Shown: piece by piece, positions 50,113 to 58,884 of the stretch
How positions within the stretch are numbered: the stretch's first letter is position 1
Layout: the number at the start of each line of letters is the position of its first letter
Assembly: GCF_000424145.1 (NCBI RefSeq)
Contig: NZ_AUJI01000033.1
Span: 1 to 64,000 of the forward strand
DNA length: 64,000 nt
Direction: 5' to 3'
Source: Butyrivibrio sp. AC2005
Lineage (GTDB): Bacteria > Bacillota > Clostridia > Lachnospirales > Lachnospiraceae
Program-made: the position numbers and the translations under genes
The notes under the pieces: generated by a model
Seen by the model: only the letters and a program-made list of their open reading frames with translations
The model's database searches: none
What the model was told of the DNA's origin: nothing

Positions 50113-51903
50113 TTACCCATTTGATAATCTGACAAACAGATTATTAAGATTAAAACTGTTTGTGTAGGTAACTTCTTTTGCCAATCCCATGACAATCCTT
50201 ATTCCAAAGCCGCTTTTATCATTTCCGTTTTCCTGCAGGATGTGATAATAATTCATCGGATCAAAATAAATACAATTATCTTTTACGTTCAAAATAATTT
50301 CATCTTCCAAAAATATAATCTTAAGCAGTATCCTGACCTGATTATCCTTCCGTACTCCATGTTGCAAAACGTTTTTTACCATTTCTTCCGTAAACAACGA
50401 CATATATAGAGCTTTTCTTTTAACTATGTCCTCCCTGAGACAGATTTCATATATTTCTTTGGAAACTTCAACGCATTCATCAATATTTTTTATCTGATAT
50501 TCATGTATTCTTCCGATATTTTTAAGTCTATCCTGCGGTTGGAAAAGAAAAATGTCCACACCGCTTTTAAAACTCCCTTTGGCAATGTAAAAAGCATACA
50601 GGAAATGTGTGAAAAGCATCAGGACGTAACAAACCGTGTATGAAAAAAATATCCCGTCGCTACCCAAAAGATTAACCAAAACATATGCCGCTGTGCCGAC
50701 ATAAATAACATTACATAAAACATTTGTAATAGCAGTATATTTTGCTCTGCCAATGGATTGGATATACTTTTTAAAAATACAGGCGACAGTATCAGGAAGA
50801 AAACAAATTGAAGTAAGTCGTATGGCCCGTGCACAGTCCTGAACAAATAACCGGTCATCTTTATATGCGAAAATTCCGGCTATTGGCACTGCAAAGATAC
50901 CTGAAAGAATGCTCATAAGCAGGAGAAGACTCCCGCCATAAAGCACGGCAGTTTGCAGCAGTGACTTCTGACCACTTAAGTCTTTTTCCCCGTGAAGAAC
51001 TCCTCCCAGCAAAAGAACAGTGTCACCTATTCCACCAATTACCGCATCTACAATCGTTGTAAAGCTGTTAACGACCGCCATGATAGCAAGAATATTCGTG
51101 AAAGGAATAGTAAGTGCGAGACGGTTAAAAAATGCGGTACGCACAACAATACTCCCGTAATAGGCAAAAGAGGGAAGTCCATTTTTTACAATCCCAATCA
51201 GACAGTCAACATTAAAATTTTTCAGCGAAAAGGTAAACATCCGGGAAAACTTTAGATAATACAAAACCAGTCCTGCAAAAATGGTTATATAAGATATAGA
51301 TGTAGCCATCGCCATTCCTAACAAACCTCCGGAAAATACAAAGAGATTCATCAAATCGCCTGTGGCATTTACAATCACAAGGAAAAAAGAAAGAATGACT
51401 ACCAATTTCTTTTGACCTTCTAACTGCAGCATGGACAACATTATGTTCATTAGAAAAATAGCAGGTATACCAACTGCATACGCTCTTAGATAGTCGGAAG
51501 AATCTGAAATCTGTCCCTCGACCGAAGCACTGGCTCCTAGAAAAACAACTATCTGTCTTGAAAAAATAAAAACGATAGCAGCAAAAACACAGGCAAACAA
51601 AGTAGCAGCACGCAAGGATGTATGGAAGTACTCCTCCGCCTCGCTTACCTTTCCTTTACCAATCATGTTAGAAACACTTATCTGAGTTCCGATGGAAAAA
51701 ACAAAGCTGAGAGCCATAACCAGAGAACCGACAGGTAAAATAAGAGCATATACTTTGAGCGAATACGTTCCAAGCATTTGCCCTGTCAGAACACTGTCAA
51801 TCAGCTGATTGCAGGGTTGTAGCAATCCTATTAAGCTATTCACAACCACCAGCTGAATAAATAGCTTTTTTAATATATCATTTGGTTTATGATAAATTCT
51901 CAT
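50113..51903 (-). CDS. MATE-type transporter fused to a GHKL ATPase (anti-sigma-like) domain
   Basis: A 596-residue fusion. Residues 1 to about 450 are a MATE-family membrane domain with twelve helices (GSLVMALSFVFSIGTQISVSNMIGKGK, MLQLEGQKKLVVILS). Residues about 470-596 are a soluble HATPase_c_2 domain: N-box FTEEMVKNVLQHG, the NVKDNCIYFDP G1-like box, and GFGIRIVMGLAKEVTY with the ATP-lid glycine. Such ATPase domains are found in SpoIIAB/RsbW anti-sigma kinases and PP2C partners. A transporter-kinase fusion suggests a sensor or regulated exporter. There is no stop or frameshift between the parts. Monocistronic. No clear ribosome site except near ATG 51903. Confidence 0.85.
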   Translation of the reverse strand: MRIYHKPNDILKKLFIQLVVVNSLIGLLQPCNQLIDSVLTGQMLGTYSLKVYALILPVGSLVMALSFVFSIGTQISVSNMIGKGKVSEAEEYFHTSLRAATLFACVFAAIVFIFSRQIVVFLGASASVEGQISDSSDYLRAYAVGIPAIFLMNIMLSMLQLEGQKKLVVILSFFLVIVNATGDLMNLFVFSGGLLGMAMATSISYITIFAGLVLYYLKFSRMFTFSLKNFNVDCLIGIVKNGLPSFAYYGSIVVRTAFFNRLALTIPFTNILAIMAVVNSFTTIVDAVIGGIGDTVLLLGGVLHGEKDLSGQKSLLQTAVLYGGSLLLLMSILSGIFAVPIAGIFAYKDDRLFVQDCARAIRLTSICFLPDTVACIFKKYIQSIGRAKYTAITNVLCNVIYVGTAAYVLVNLLGSDGIFFSYTVCYVLMLFTHFLYAFYIAKGSFKSGVDIFLFQPQDRLKNIGRIHEYQIKNIDECVEVSKEIYEICLREDIVKRKALYMSLFTEEMVKNVLQHGVRKDNQVRILLKIIFLEDEIILNVKDNCIYFDPMNYYHILQENGNDKSGFGIRIVMGLAKEVTYTNSFNLNNLFVRLSNG

Positions 51904-52000
51904 AGATATTTTTAAGGCCGGCTTTTTCTATACGACTTTGGATTTCACTGACATCTGTGGTATACAGGTGTCTTTCCTTCATCATTTCAAAGAACACTCC

Positions 52001-52294
52001 TCATGCAAAGGTAAATCTGTCTTTATACGCTTTCTTATCAATGAACTGTTCATGTGAATGGGAAATTATCAGGCCTACTGCAAGGCTATCAGGTAATGTA
52101 ACAAGTTCAAGCCCCCTTGCATATCTGACTGCATTGTGTCCTGCCAGAGCTCCCGTAACAACGGCCTCGGTGTGTCCAATAAGTGGCGCTCCCTTTTCGC
52201 CACCGCAGAAAATATTTTTCCATCCCTCTGCACAGGGAGCACACAAGGCAATGCCCTGTTTCTGCCAATATGCACGGACATGTATCAGATGCAT
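52001..52294 (-). pseudogene. C-terminal remnant of an FAD-dependent oxidoreductase
   Basis: The frame contains GWKNIFCGGEKGAPLIGHTE and AVVTGALAGHNAVRYARG, then LPDSLAVG. This is the conserved C-terminal FAD-binding region of GidA/TrmFO-like FAD oxidoreductases. The N-terminal dinucleotide fold is missing, and nothing resembling it is found upstream. Most of the 600-base interval 51904-52505 is otherwise empty. Confidence 0.65.
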
Positions 52295-52505
52295 AGTTTG
52301 AACATCCGGTAAAAACCTTCAATGTGTCCTCACTCCTTCTTTATTCTGTTCTCTCATCACGGCATCACCGTATTTTCCGCATAATATCCCTATGAAAATT
52401 ATCGCGTATTCATATAAAAACCTGGTAAAGCAACAATAAAAATACAATTAAAAATGAATCTCTTTCCCTTCCATATATTCAACTGTTACCTGTTTGCCTT
52501 GTATT

Positions 52506-52883
52506 TCAAAATCTGGTTCCACATTTAGGGCAGAACTCAAAATCCTCAGCAGTTTCATATCCGCATTGTCTACACCTTTTATAACCTCTTGCATATCCGT
52601 TTCCATCCATCACTCTTGTCAGATGGCACTGCTGAATTTCAACTTTCTCTCCCCTTGCAATAGCCTTGCCTATTTCAGGATCAAGCTCATATACTGTACC
52701 GCAGCAGCTTGTCTGAACATAGTACCGTTTGCTCCACTTGAATGTAGGAATGAAGAAAAGAGACAGAACCATATATGTCATGAACACATTGAAACGACCA
52801 TACTTTCCACAGATTGTACAGGTCACAAGCTGATTAAAATCAAAATCTTTCCTGCCTTGCGTTATTCCCATTATGAAAAACAT
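52506..52883 (-). CDS. Zinc-ribbon domain protein
   Basis: A 125-residue protein with an N-terminal CTICGKYG knuckle, a central hydrophobic segment (MTYMVLSLFFIPTFKW) that could dip into the membrane, a CCG pair, and a C-terminal zinc ribbon CRQCGYETAEDFEFCPKCGTRF in two parts (C-x2-C ... C-x2-C). The zinc ribbon type resembles PF17032. The function is unknown. AAGGAG lies nine bases ahead of ATG 52883. Confidence 0.8.
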   Translation of the reverse strand: MFFIMGITQGRKDFDFNQLVTCTICGKYGRFNVFMTYMVLSLFFIPTFKWSKRYYVQTSCCGTVYELDPEIGKAIARGEKVEIQQCHLTRVMDGNGYARGYKRCRQCGYETAEDFEFCPKCGTRF

Positions 52884-53039
52884 TTTCCATTACTCCTTAG
52901 TCAGAAACCTCTTCTTAGCTTTTACCACTTTTCCAGTATCTTCCGATAATCAATCGTTTTGGCGACTTTTCTATAAACATCTCTGCCTCAATCCTGACTC
53001 TCATCGTTATATCCTCCCAAACCAAATAAAATTTTCACT

Positions 53040-53360
53040 TTACTTTCTTATGAAGCCCTCATCACCTTCATAATCATCACTGATAAATCTCTCAACTGTC
53101 ATATGAAGATCATATTTCTCACGGAGCTTTGCCAGCTGCCCCATCATCGGCGATGCATGGTGTGCATCAATAGCAGCCTGATCTGTCCATGAATCTATGA
53201 GGAGAACTGTCTCAGAATCCCCTATTGGCTGGAAATACTGATAGCGAAGATTTCCTTCCTCATTTCTGATTGCTTCAGCTATCCCTGATGACTCCATTTC
53301 ATCAGCAAAAGCTCTTGCATTGCCATTTGTTCCCTTGTAATAAAGATTAACAGTTATCAT
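53040..53360 (-). CDS. Antibiotic biosynthesis monooxygenase (ABM) domain protein
   Basis: A 106-residue dimeric ferredoxin-like ABM/YgiN family protein. Typical pattern: TVNLYYKGTNGNARAFADEM, YQYFQPIGDSETVLLIDSW, and AAIDAHHASPMMGQLAKL (the conserved HxxS/P). Members oxidise quinols or serve as heme-related mono-oxygenases. GAGG precedes the start. Follows the deoxyribosyltransferase-like gene by 26 bases. Confidence 0.88.
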   Translation of the reverse strand: MITVNLYYKGTNGNARAFADEMESSGIAEAIRNEEGNLRYQYFQPIGDSETVLLIDSWTDQAAIDAHHASPMMGQLAKLREKYDLHMTVERFISDDYEGDEGFIRK

Positions 53361-53386
53361 ATCCTAAATACCTCATTATCCCTGAG

Positions 53387-53725
53387 TTACTCTATCGACT
53401 CAAGATATTCCACAGTCTTCCCATGTTTCAATGCATACTCAATCTCAGACCTCGTACTGTCTCCTATATAATTTCCAACATTTATGACATAAATACCATC
53501 TGCCATATCTATCTTACGTTTATGCATATCGTCTAACATTTCTTTGGTCTTGGTAAGCGTCCCTTCATCCATGTTCTCCCAGACTTCCTGATCCCCGGAA
53601 TGTCCGAACAGCCCAACGCTTATCACAATGCACCCCTGCAGAGTCAGTCTCTTCTGAACTTCCATGAATTCATTCTTAAAACGCGTACTTCCACAAAGAG
53701 TTATTACCTTGTATCCTCCAACCAT
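53387..53725 (-). CDS. Nucleoside 2-deoxyribosyltransferase-like protein
   Basis: A 112-residue protein with VITLCGSTRFKNEFMEVQKR at the N-terminus and ADGIYVINVGNYIGDSTRSEIEYALKHGK near the end, the pattern of the deoxyribosyltransferase/DUF4406 superfamily, which includes phage-borne and nucleotide-salvage enzymes. The catalytic glutamate may be the one in RSEIEYA. The start at 53725 follows AGGAGG by seven bases; an in-frame TTG at 53731 lies too close to it. Upstream of the ABM gene. Confidence 0.78.
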   Translation of the reverse strand: MVGGYKVITLCGSTRFKNEFMEVQKRLTLQGCIVISVGLFGHSGDQEVWENMDEGTLTKTKEMLDDMHKRKIDMADGIYVINVGNYIGDSTRSEIEYALKHGKTVEYLESIE

Positions 53726-53761
53726 AAACAAGCCTCCTAAAAATCACATACCAACATTATA

Positions 53762-53809
53762 ACGTAAAAATCCCCGGAGCATTGACCAAAATCATCAACA
53801 ACTCCGGGG
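53762..53809 (-). terminator. Terminator, copy of the CCCCGGAG repeat family
   Basis: CCCCGGAG (53772-53779) and CTCCGGGG (53802-53809) with a minus-strand T-run; the flanks match those at 34421-34471. It overlaps the last codons of the truncated nuclease gene. Confidence 0.8.
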
Positions 53810-54172
53810 ATATTTATTTTGGTTCCAGCCACTTGGCTTTACTTCAGATATAGAGCCACGCTCCTTAGTGGGCATCATATCCCTGCCAATGCATGCCATA
53901 GCAGGAGTACACCTACCAAGCTCATCAAGTTCACCATATTTCTCATAGGATTTGCTTGTTAGTTCTGAATCAATGAAAACAGGCTTGTTATCATTTAGAG
54001 GCACAGAATCACTACCACTATACGGAAGTATCGATAATACTGTCTCTTCATGGTCAGTTGTTTTTGCATATGTCGCGACGCCGACAGCTGACAATGCAAT
54101 CAATACAGACGTAAGGGCAACCATAGCAGATGTATGCACTATTCTATTTGTAATAAAGTTTCTCTTCTTCAT
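53795..54172 (-). pseudogene. Truncated secreted DNA/RNA non-specific endonuclease
   Basis: The frame begins MKKRNFITNRIV with a signal-type hydrophobic segment (SAMVALTSVLIALSAVGVA), then a linker. It enters the nuclease domain at YGELDELGRCTPAMACIG, followed by MPTKERGSISEVKPSGWNQ. It then stops within NKYPRSC, where the terminator repeat begins. The catalytic H and N motifs that normally follow are missing, so the gene is inactive or just a secreted fragment. It starts inside the 3' end of the endonuclease IV gene. Confidence 0.7.
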
Positions 54173-55001
54173 AGCCAAACCAACCCTTCACCGTCTCAAT
54201 TTCCTTCACGTATCCCTCATCGTCATTAGGTGTTTCCAATATAAACGGCAGTCCTTCGAAAGCCGGATGCATTGCAAATCTCTTCATTGCTTCCATGCCT
54301 ATCATTCCCTGTCCGAGTTTTTCATGGCGGTCTTTTCCGGAGCCGCACTCATTCTTGCTGTCATTGAAGTGAACTGCCTTAAGTCTGTGAAGGCCGATGA
54401 TCTTATCAAACTGATCAAGCACTCCGTCCAGGTCACCTGCGATATCGTACCCGGCATCCCAGGTGTGGCATGTATCGAAGCAGACTCCGAGTTTGTCATT
54501 AAGCTCCACAAGGTCAATTATCTGCCTGAGTTCCTCAAAGCTCCTGCCGACTTCTGAGCCTTTTCCTGCCATGGTCTCTAATAGAACCGTCGTTTTCATC
54601 TCCGGCCAAAGGGCATTATTTAGTCCCTCCGCTATCTGACTTATTCCTACATCTGCCCCCTGTCCTGTATGCGAACCGGGATGGAAATTGTAAAACTGAT
54701 TTGGAAGGTATTCCATTTTCTCCAGATCCTTCTTCAGCATATCAAGTCCATTCGCTCTCGTATCAGGATTTGCAGAGCATAGGTTCATGGTGTAACTTGC
54801 ATGAGCAACGAGTTTTCCGAATCTCTTTTCAGAGAGGAGCTTCTCAAGTGCTTGGGCATCTCTGGGTTCTACATCCTTCGATTTTCCTCCCCTGGGGTTG
54901 CGTGTAAACCATGAAAATGTATCTCCGCCAAAAGCTACCATCTGACGTCCCATAGCTTCATATCCATTTGTAACTGATAAGTGACAGCCTATGTAAATCA
55001 T
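54144..55001 (-). CDS. nfo: Deoxyribonuclease IV (endonuclease IV)
   Basis: A 285-residue AP endonuclease that cuts DNA at abasic sites in base excision repair. Zinc ligands are in IGCHLSVTNGYE, the HASYTMNLC segment, NFHPGSHTGQG, ETMAGKGSEVG, VCFDTCHTWDAGYD, HFNDSKNECGSGKDRHEKLG, and ILETPNDD. All are present and full length. The start MIYIGCHLS at 55001 has AAAGGA somewhat far upstream. Confidence 0.95.
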   Translation of the reverse strand: MIYIGCHLSVTNGYEAMGRQMVAFGGDTFSWFTRNPRGGKSKDVEPRDAQALEKLLSEKRFGKLVAHASYTMNLCSANPDTRANGLDMLKKDLEKMEYLPNQFYNFHPGSHTGQGADVGISQIAEGLNNALWPEMKTTVLLETMAGKGSEVGRSFEELRQIIDLVELNDKLGVCFDTCHTWDAGYDIAGDLDGVLDQFDKIIGLHRLKAVHFNDSKNECGSGKDRHEKLGQGMIGMEAMKRFAMHPAFEGLPFILETPNDDEGYVKEIETVKGWFGYEEEKLYYK

Positions 55002-55101
55002 TTCTTTTCATTCATCCTTTCAAAAATCAAATTCACAAACCTTTCACACTCTCCCCGCATATTTTTAGTTTGGCTTCCATGCCTAATAAGAACAACCTTC
55101 A
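55002..55101 (-). pseudogene. Remnant reading frame upstream of nfo (repeat copy 1)
   Basis: Minus-strand frame VVLIRHGSQTKNMRGECERF then VNLIFERMNEKK and stop, without a start codon. A 45-bp part (plus strand 55030-55075) recurs almost exactly at 62518-62563, where the same residues (SQTKNM, GECERFVN) are followed by an immediate stop. The parent gene is not recognised. Confidence 0.45.
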
Positions 55102-55171
55102 CCTACACCCTCCGATAAAAACATATCTACAATTGAGTACTCCTGTGTTTTTGTAAGATTACAAGATTTTC

Positions 55172-55636
55172 TCATTTGTTGCCTCTTGCGTTTATCATAC
55201 GCTCCATCTTCACATGAGGAATTCCATCCTCCATAAACACATCCGAAACCACCTCAAAGCCTTCTTTTGCATAGTATCCGATAGCATAGTCCTGAGCTTC
55301 AAGATATATTTTTTTCGCTTTAAGCCTGTTTATAGCAACATCGACTCCCTGATTAAGCATTGCTCCTCCAATGCCTTTACCATGCTCTAGCGTAACAACT
55401 CTGCCAATCTGTGCCACACCTGCCGTCTTATCATGATCTTTCCAAAATACTCTAAGGCACCCTGCAACCCTTCCAGAATCATTCCAGCAAAATACATGTA
55501 TTGCGTCCTGATCTTTGTCATCCAGATCCTGGTAAAGGCACTCCTGCTCAGTAACAAATATTTCAAATCTTGTTTTTAAAATCTCATAAAGCTCTCTTGT
55601 ACTGAGCTCATTAAAATGCTTAACTACGAAATCCAT
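55172..55636 (-). CDS. GNAT family acetyltransferase (ElaA-like)
   Basis: A 154-residue acetyltransferase. LYEILKTRFEIFVTEQECLYQDLDDKD at the N-terminus is the ElaA signature, then AGCLRVFWKD, the acetyl-CoA loop RVVTLEHGKGIGGAML, and YYAKEGFEVVSDVFMEDGIPH. Substrate unknown. ATG 55636 lies six bases after GGAG; an in-frame TTG at 55648 is upstream. Confidence 0.88.
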   Translation of the reverse strand: MDFVVKHFNELSTRELYEILKTRFEIFVTEQECLYQDLDDKDQDAIHVFCWNDSGRVAGCLRVFWKDHDKTAGVAQIGRVVTLEHGKGIGGAMLNQGVDVAINRLKAKKIYLEAQDYAIGYYAKEGFEVVSDVFMEDGIPHVKMERMINARGNK

Positions 55637-55686
55637 CTTCTTCTCCAAACAAATTGTCCTATTTTACAACAATGACTTCATCATTA

Positions 55687-56277
55687 TCATGGTCTTATAT
55701 TCCCTTTTTCAATATTCTCCTGAACCAGCTTATCTGTCACTTCCTCATACAGCTTTTCAGATCCTAATCTTGTCTTGCTCTGTCTTCCATAGATCTGTTC
55801 TGCTGTTACCTCATGCTCTTTCCAATCATCTCCGCCATTACTGTTATTTAAAATAAGCGGCTGCAGATTGTCCATGGCATGCGCAAACTTTGACTCCGGT
55901 GTCTGATATTCTTCGAACTCGTCAAAAAGCGCTATCAGTTCCTCTTTCTGATCCTCAGGAAGAATAGAAAAAATCCTCTCTTTTGCCTTATCCTCCCTCT
56001 CCTTCTGAGTCTTAAGGCCTTCCTCATCATAAGCGTAGGTATCACCTGCATCTATCTCAACGACATCATGTATAAGACACATGATCATGACCCTTGCTAT
56101 ATCAACAGGTTCATTAGAATACTCCTTCAGCAAATAAGCCATAAGAGCCATATGCCAGGCGTGCTCAGCATCATTCTCATTTCTGCCGTGACCTGACAAA
56201 TGTGTCTGTCTGAATATATTCTTTTCCTTATCAACTTCCAGTGCAAAATCCAGTTGTTTCTTAAGTCTATCGTCCAT
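55687..56277 (-). CDS. HD domain phosphohydrolase (YfbR/HDDC2-like)
   Basis: A 196-residue HD-domain nucleotidase-like enzyme. Metal motif: ENDAEHAWHMALMAYLL, then CLIHDVVEIDAGDTYAYD, with the final aspartate in AHAMDNLQPLILN. Relatives dephosphorylate deoxynucleoside 5'-monophosphates. AGGAGG precedes ATG 56277. About 40 bases upstream of the ElaA-like gene on the same strand. Confidence 0.9.
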   Translation of the reverse strand: MDDRLKKQLDFALEVDKEKNIFRQTHLSGHGRNENDAEHAWHMALMAYLLKEYSNEPVDIARVMIMCLIHDVVEIDAGDTYAYDEEGLKTQKEREDKAKERIFSILPEDQKEELIALFDEFEEYQTPESKFAHAMDNLQPLILNNSNGGDDWKEHEVTAEQIYGRQSKTRLGSEKLYEEVTDKLVQENIEKGNIRP

Positions 56278-56370
56278 CGTATCCTCCTGATATTTCCATG
56301 AATAATTATACCCATGAAAAAGACAGGACACAATTCAAAGAAAACTGCGTCCTGCCGATTGGTGTTATCA

Positions 56371-56712
56371 TTAATTTAGTGCATCTGGCTTCTGTTCCGA
56401 TGCCTTTTTCTTATCAATCATTGCTCCGACCATCATACCTGCAAACATTCCAAGTCCTGTTCCAAGACACATGCCTGTCGATACTTTTCCGGACAAGAGA
56501 TAACTTGCTAAACATCCAACTACAACTCCTATGCCCATCCCCAAGCTCTGACCCAGTATCATATATCTGTGCCTGGCTCTGTTCTTTTCAATCTCTTCCT
56601 TGTTCTTTTCAGACATCTCCTTGACGTTTTTGGAAGTCGCTACGCCAAACAATAGATAAACTGGTGCAAGTACTCCGATCAATGCGATGAATAACCAGAT
56701 TTTAGGTGTCAT
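56371..56712 (-). CDS. Membrane protein with glycine-zipper helices
   Basis: A 113-residue protein: an N-terminal membrane helix (WLFIALIGVLAPVYLLFGVA), a charged linker (EEIEKNRARHRY), and two Gly-rich helices (GMGIGVVVGCLASYLL and GTGLGMFAGMMVGAMI). A Lys-rich end. No family is recognised. AGGAGG precedes the start. Confidence 0.7.
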   Translation of the reverse strand: MTPKIWLFIALIGVLAPVYLLFGVATSKNVKEMSEKNKEEIEKNRARHRYMILGQSLGMGIGVVVGCLASYLLSGKVSTGMCLGTGLGMFAGMMVGAMIDKKKASEQKPDALN

Positions 56713-56927
56713 TAATTCAAGCCTCCTCTTTTAAGTTCTACTAACAAGATAGATTAAAATTACTCTCTTTTCGAAACTGTCCTTGACTGTTTTCAGAAAA
56801 ACTTTATTATTTTTTTTCGTTGATGCTATTATATTGGTAACTGGATATAGAATATATATCCACCATTGCGATATTATTATTTCTATTTTCCGTTTATGGT
56901 AATTTATTAAAAAACAGAGGTGATTCC

Positions 56928-57674
56928 ATGTCAACGTATGCTATCTCAGATCTTCATGGACAATATCATATCTTTCAAAAACTCCTGGATGTAATCCACT
57001 TTTCAGATGATGACTTTATGTATGTGCTGGGAGATGCAATTGACAGGGGCCCGGATGGAATAAAGATATTACAGACCATAAAGGATGCTCCAAACATGGA
57101 TCTTCTCATAGGCAACCATGAATTCATGATGCTCAATGCCGTCGCACCAGATGGTTCCATTGACAATACTCCCGGAAAAGATTCCTACCTTTGGTTATAC
57201 TCAAATGGTGGAGAAGTTACTTTTGAACATTATAAGGAATTATCTTTAGATGAACGAAAAGCCCTTCTTAATTGGCTGAACACAAGAGTCCTTACAACTC
57301 TTGCAGACATAGGTAATACAACATTTTGCCTTACCCACTCATATTTCAAGGTTGCACTTATCGATACAAAATTTGAAGATATCGGCTATCAGACAGTATG
57401 GAACATCGTATGGAAAACACCTTATCGTCCTGACATTTTTGTAGCAACTGATGATTACATTGAAAATGATTGGCAGTTCATCATAGGGCATGTTCCAGTT
57501 CAGCGAGTTGCCGGTCTTGATACAAAACTTCAGGCATTTCATGCCCAGAACATAACCCTCATCGATGGTGGCTGTTCCTACAGAGATCGGGGAGTACTTA
57601 ATGACAATGAGTATGGTGTCATATGCATACGGCTCGATGATATGAGTGAAATAGCACTTACATTTCCCTCATAG
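56928..57674 (+). CDS. Metallophosphoesterase (Ser/Thr phosphatase type)
   Basis: A 248-residue bimetal phosphatase. Motifs: AISDLHGQYHIF (4-15), VLGDAIDRGPDG, LIGNHEFMML, a HSYFK segment, and IIGHVPVQRV. The family includes PrpE and diadenosine tetraphosphatases. The start has AGAGGTG upstream. The only plus-strand gene in a long minus-strand stretch. Confidence 0.92.
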   Translation: MSTYAISDLHGQYHIFQKLLDVIHFSDDDFMYVLGDAIDRGPDGIKILQTIKDAPNMDLLIGNHEFMMLNAVAPDGSIDNTPGKDSYLWLYSNGGEVTFEHYKELSLDERKALLNWLNTRVLTTLADIGNTTFCLTHSYFKVALIDTKFEDIGYQTVWNIVWKTPYRPDIFVATDDYIENDWQFIIGHVPVQRVAGLDTKLQAFHAQNITLIDGGCSYRDRGVLNDNEYGVICIRLDDMSEIALTFPS

Positions 57675-57774
57675 TGAAATATTATACATTATGTGATGCG
57701 TGCGATAAAGCATATCTTTCATGATATACCCTGCCCTTATAGTATTCGCTGTAATCTTTGTCGCGGTTCTCCAA

Positions 57775-58227
57775 TTATTTAGTCAAAACCATACATTCTG
57801 TTGAATCTGAAAATCCTATTCTTTCATAGAGTGGTCTTCCTAGTGTGGTTGCATCAAGACTAATTTCAGTGTCACCTTTCTCCCATGTTTTCTCTATTAA
57901 CAACTCAACCATCTTTTGAGCAATTCCCTGCCGACGATATTCATGTCTTGTGTAGACATTCATAAGATGAGCTCTTTTTCCTGTTGGGTGATCAAATGTT
58001 GGCATTATTCTGAGAAAACTCATGGATGCACAGCCAATAACAGCATCACCATCAATAGCAAGAACAGTCATCTGATCTCCATTCAAAAAGTAATCGCGAC
58101 TTTCATTTATTATTTCATCTGAATACTCGTATTCTTCTGGTAGATTGTTCACAACCTTTAGCATTTCAAAGCGAATACTCATCAAACGTTCAATATCATT
58201 TTTTGTTGAAATTTTTATTTCAATCAT
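57775..58227 (-). CDS. GNAT family N-acetyltransferase
   Basis: A 150-residue acetyltransferase. IEIKISTKNDIERLMSIRFE at the N-terminus, the CoA loop NVYTRHEYRRQGIAQKMVEL, and ISLDATTLGRPLYERIGF. Substrate unknown. AGGAG lies upstream, and its start codon overlaps the stop of a small ORF by four bases. Confidence 0.9.
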   Translation of the reverse strand: MIEIKISTKNDIERLMSIRFEMLKVVNNLPEEYEYSDEIINESRDYFLNGDQMTVLAIDGDAVIGCASMSFLRIMPTFDHPTGKRAHLMNVYTRHEYRRQGIAQKMVELLIEKTWEKGDTEISLDATTLGRPLYERIGFSDSTECMVLTK

Positions 58228-58391
58228 TTTTTCATCTCCTCATTATAAGAATAGCTCCATGTAATATACAGCGTTACGAATTTATGACCGTGATCTTCAT
58301 TATACGTTCCTCCGGGATTTCTTCGTATTTGACTTGCATTCTTAAGTCTTGGTTCTTTTTCAAGAATCTGAGTAGAAAGCATTCCCCTCAT
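58224..58391 (-). CDS. Small ORF coupled to the GNAT gene
   Basis: A 55-codon frame MRGMLSTQILEKEPRLKNAS to TWSYSYNEEMKK whose stop overlaps the GNAT start (ATGA). No clear ribosome site is seen before it, and no family is recognised. It may be a remnant of a larger gene or a leader peptide gene. Confidence 0.3.
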   Translation of the reverse strand: MRGMLSTQILEKEPRLKNASQIRRNPGGTYNEDHGHKFVTLYITWSYSYNEEMKK

Positions 58392-58504
58392 GATCTTTTC
58401 CCCAGTCTATATATGGCATTTTTCTTCCTCCAACAATGATTATCTTCAAAGATAACATACTGTCGCATTTCATTCTGCTTCTGTTCTGCTACTATTTTTG
58501 AACT

Positions 58505-58800
58505 TGTTATAGTGGCAGTTGATTTTAATAAGGCTATCCTGCCCTTATTGTAGTTTGTTAAATAGTAGCAGTGCTTTTTATATCTGTCTTTCTGCCTCTA
58601 TTCATTTTTTATAAATATAGGCAGTTTATTTTATCTTAGATATTCTGCCTATATCGTAAACACCTCAAAAGAGGCAGAATATCAACTCTAATTTCAACTG
58701 CCTATAATAGATTTATTCGGAATATAGGCAGAATTCATCCCAAATAATCAACTGCCTATATCAGCATTACTCGAGATAAAGGCAGAAACTATTCTGAATA
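58505..58800. repeat. Tandem array of 53-bp units with inverted GGCAG/CTGCC motifs
   Basis: GGCAG (once AGCAG) occurs at 58514, 58567, 58620, 58673, 58727 and 58781. CTGCC occurs at 58539, 58592, 58645, 58698 and 58752. Period is 53-54 bp throughout, while the sequence between is diverged but AT-rich. Each unit can fold as a GGCAG-N20-CTGCC hairpin, usually flanked by TATA. It lies in the 490-base gap between 58392 and 58884. No coding potential. Confidence 0.8.
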
Positions 58801-58884
58801 ATCAACAACTATCCGTAACATTCTAGCATTCTAGACAGAAGCATATTTACTCCTGTTCCAGCTGTGCATTATCCTACTGAAATT

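Noticed and set aside
58505..58800. CRISPR array
   Set aside because: Units are regularly spaced, but only five-to-nine-base motifs are conserved, in alternating orientation, with no full-length identical repeat and no cas genes.
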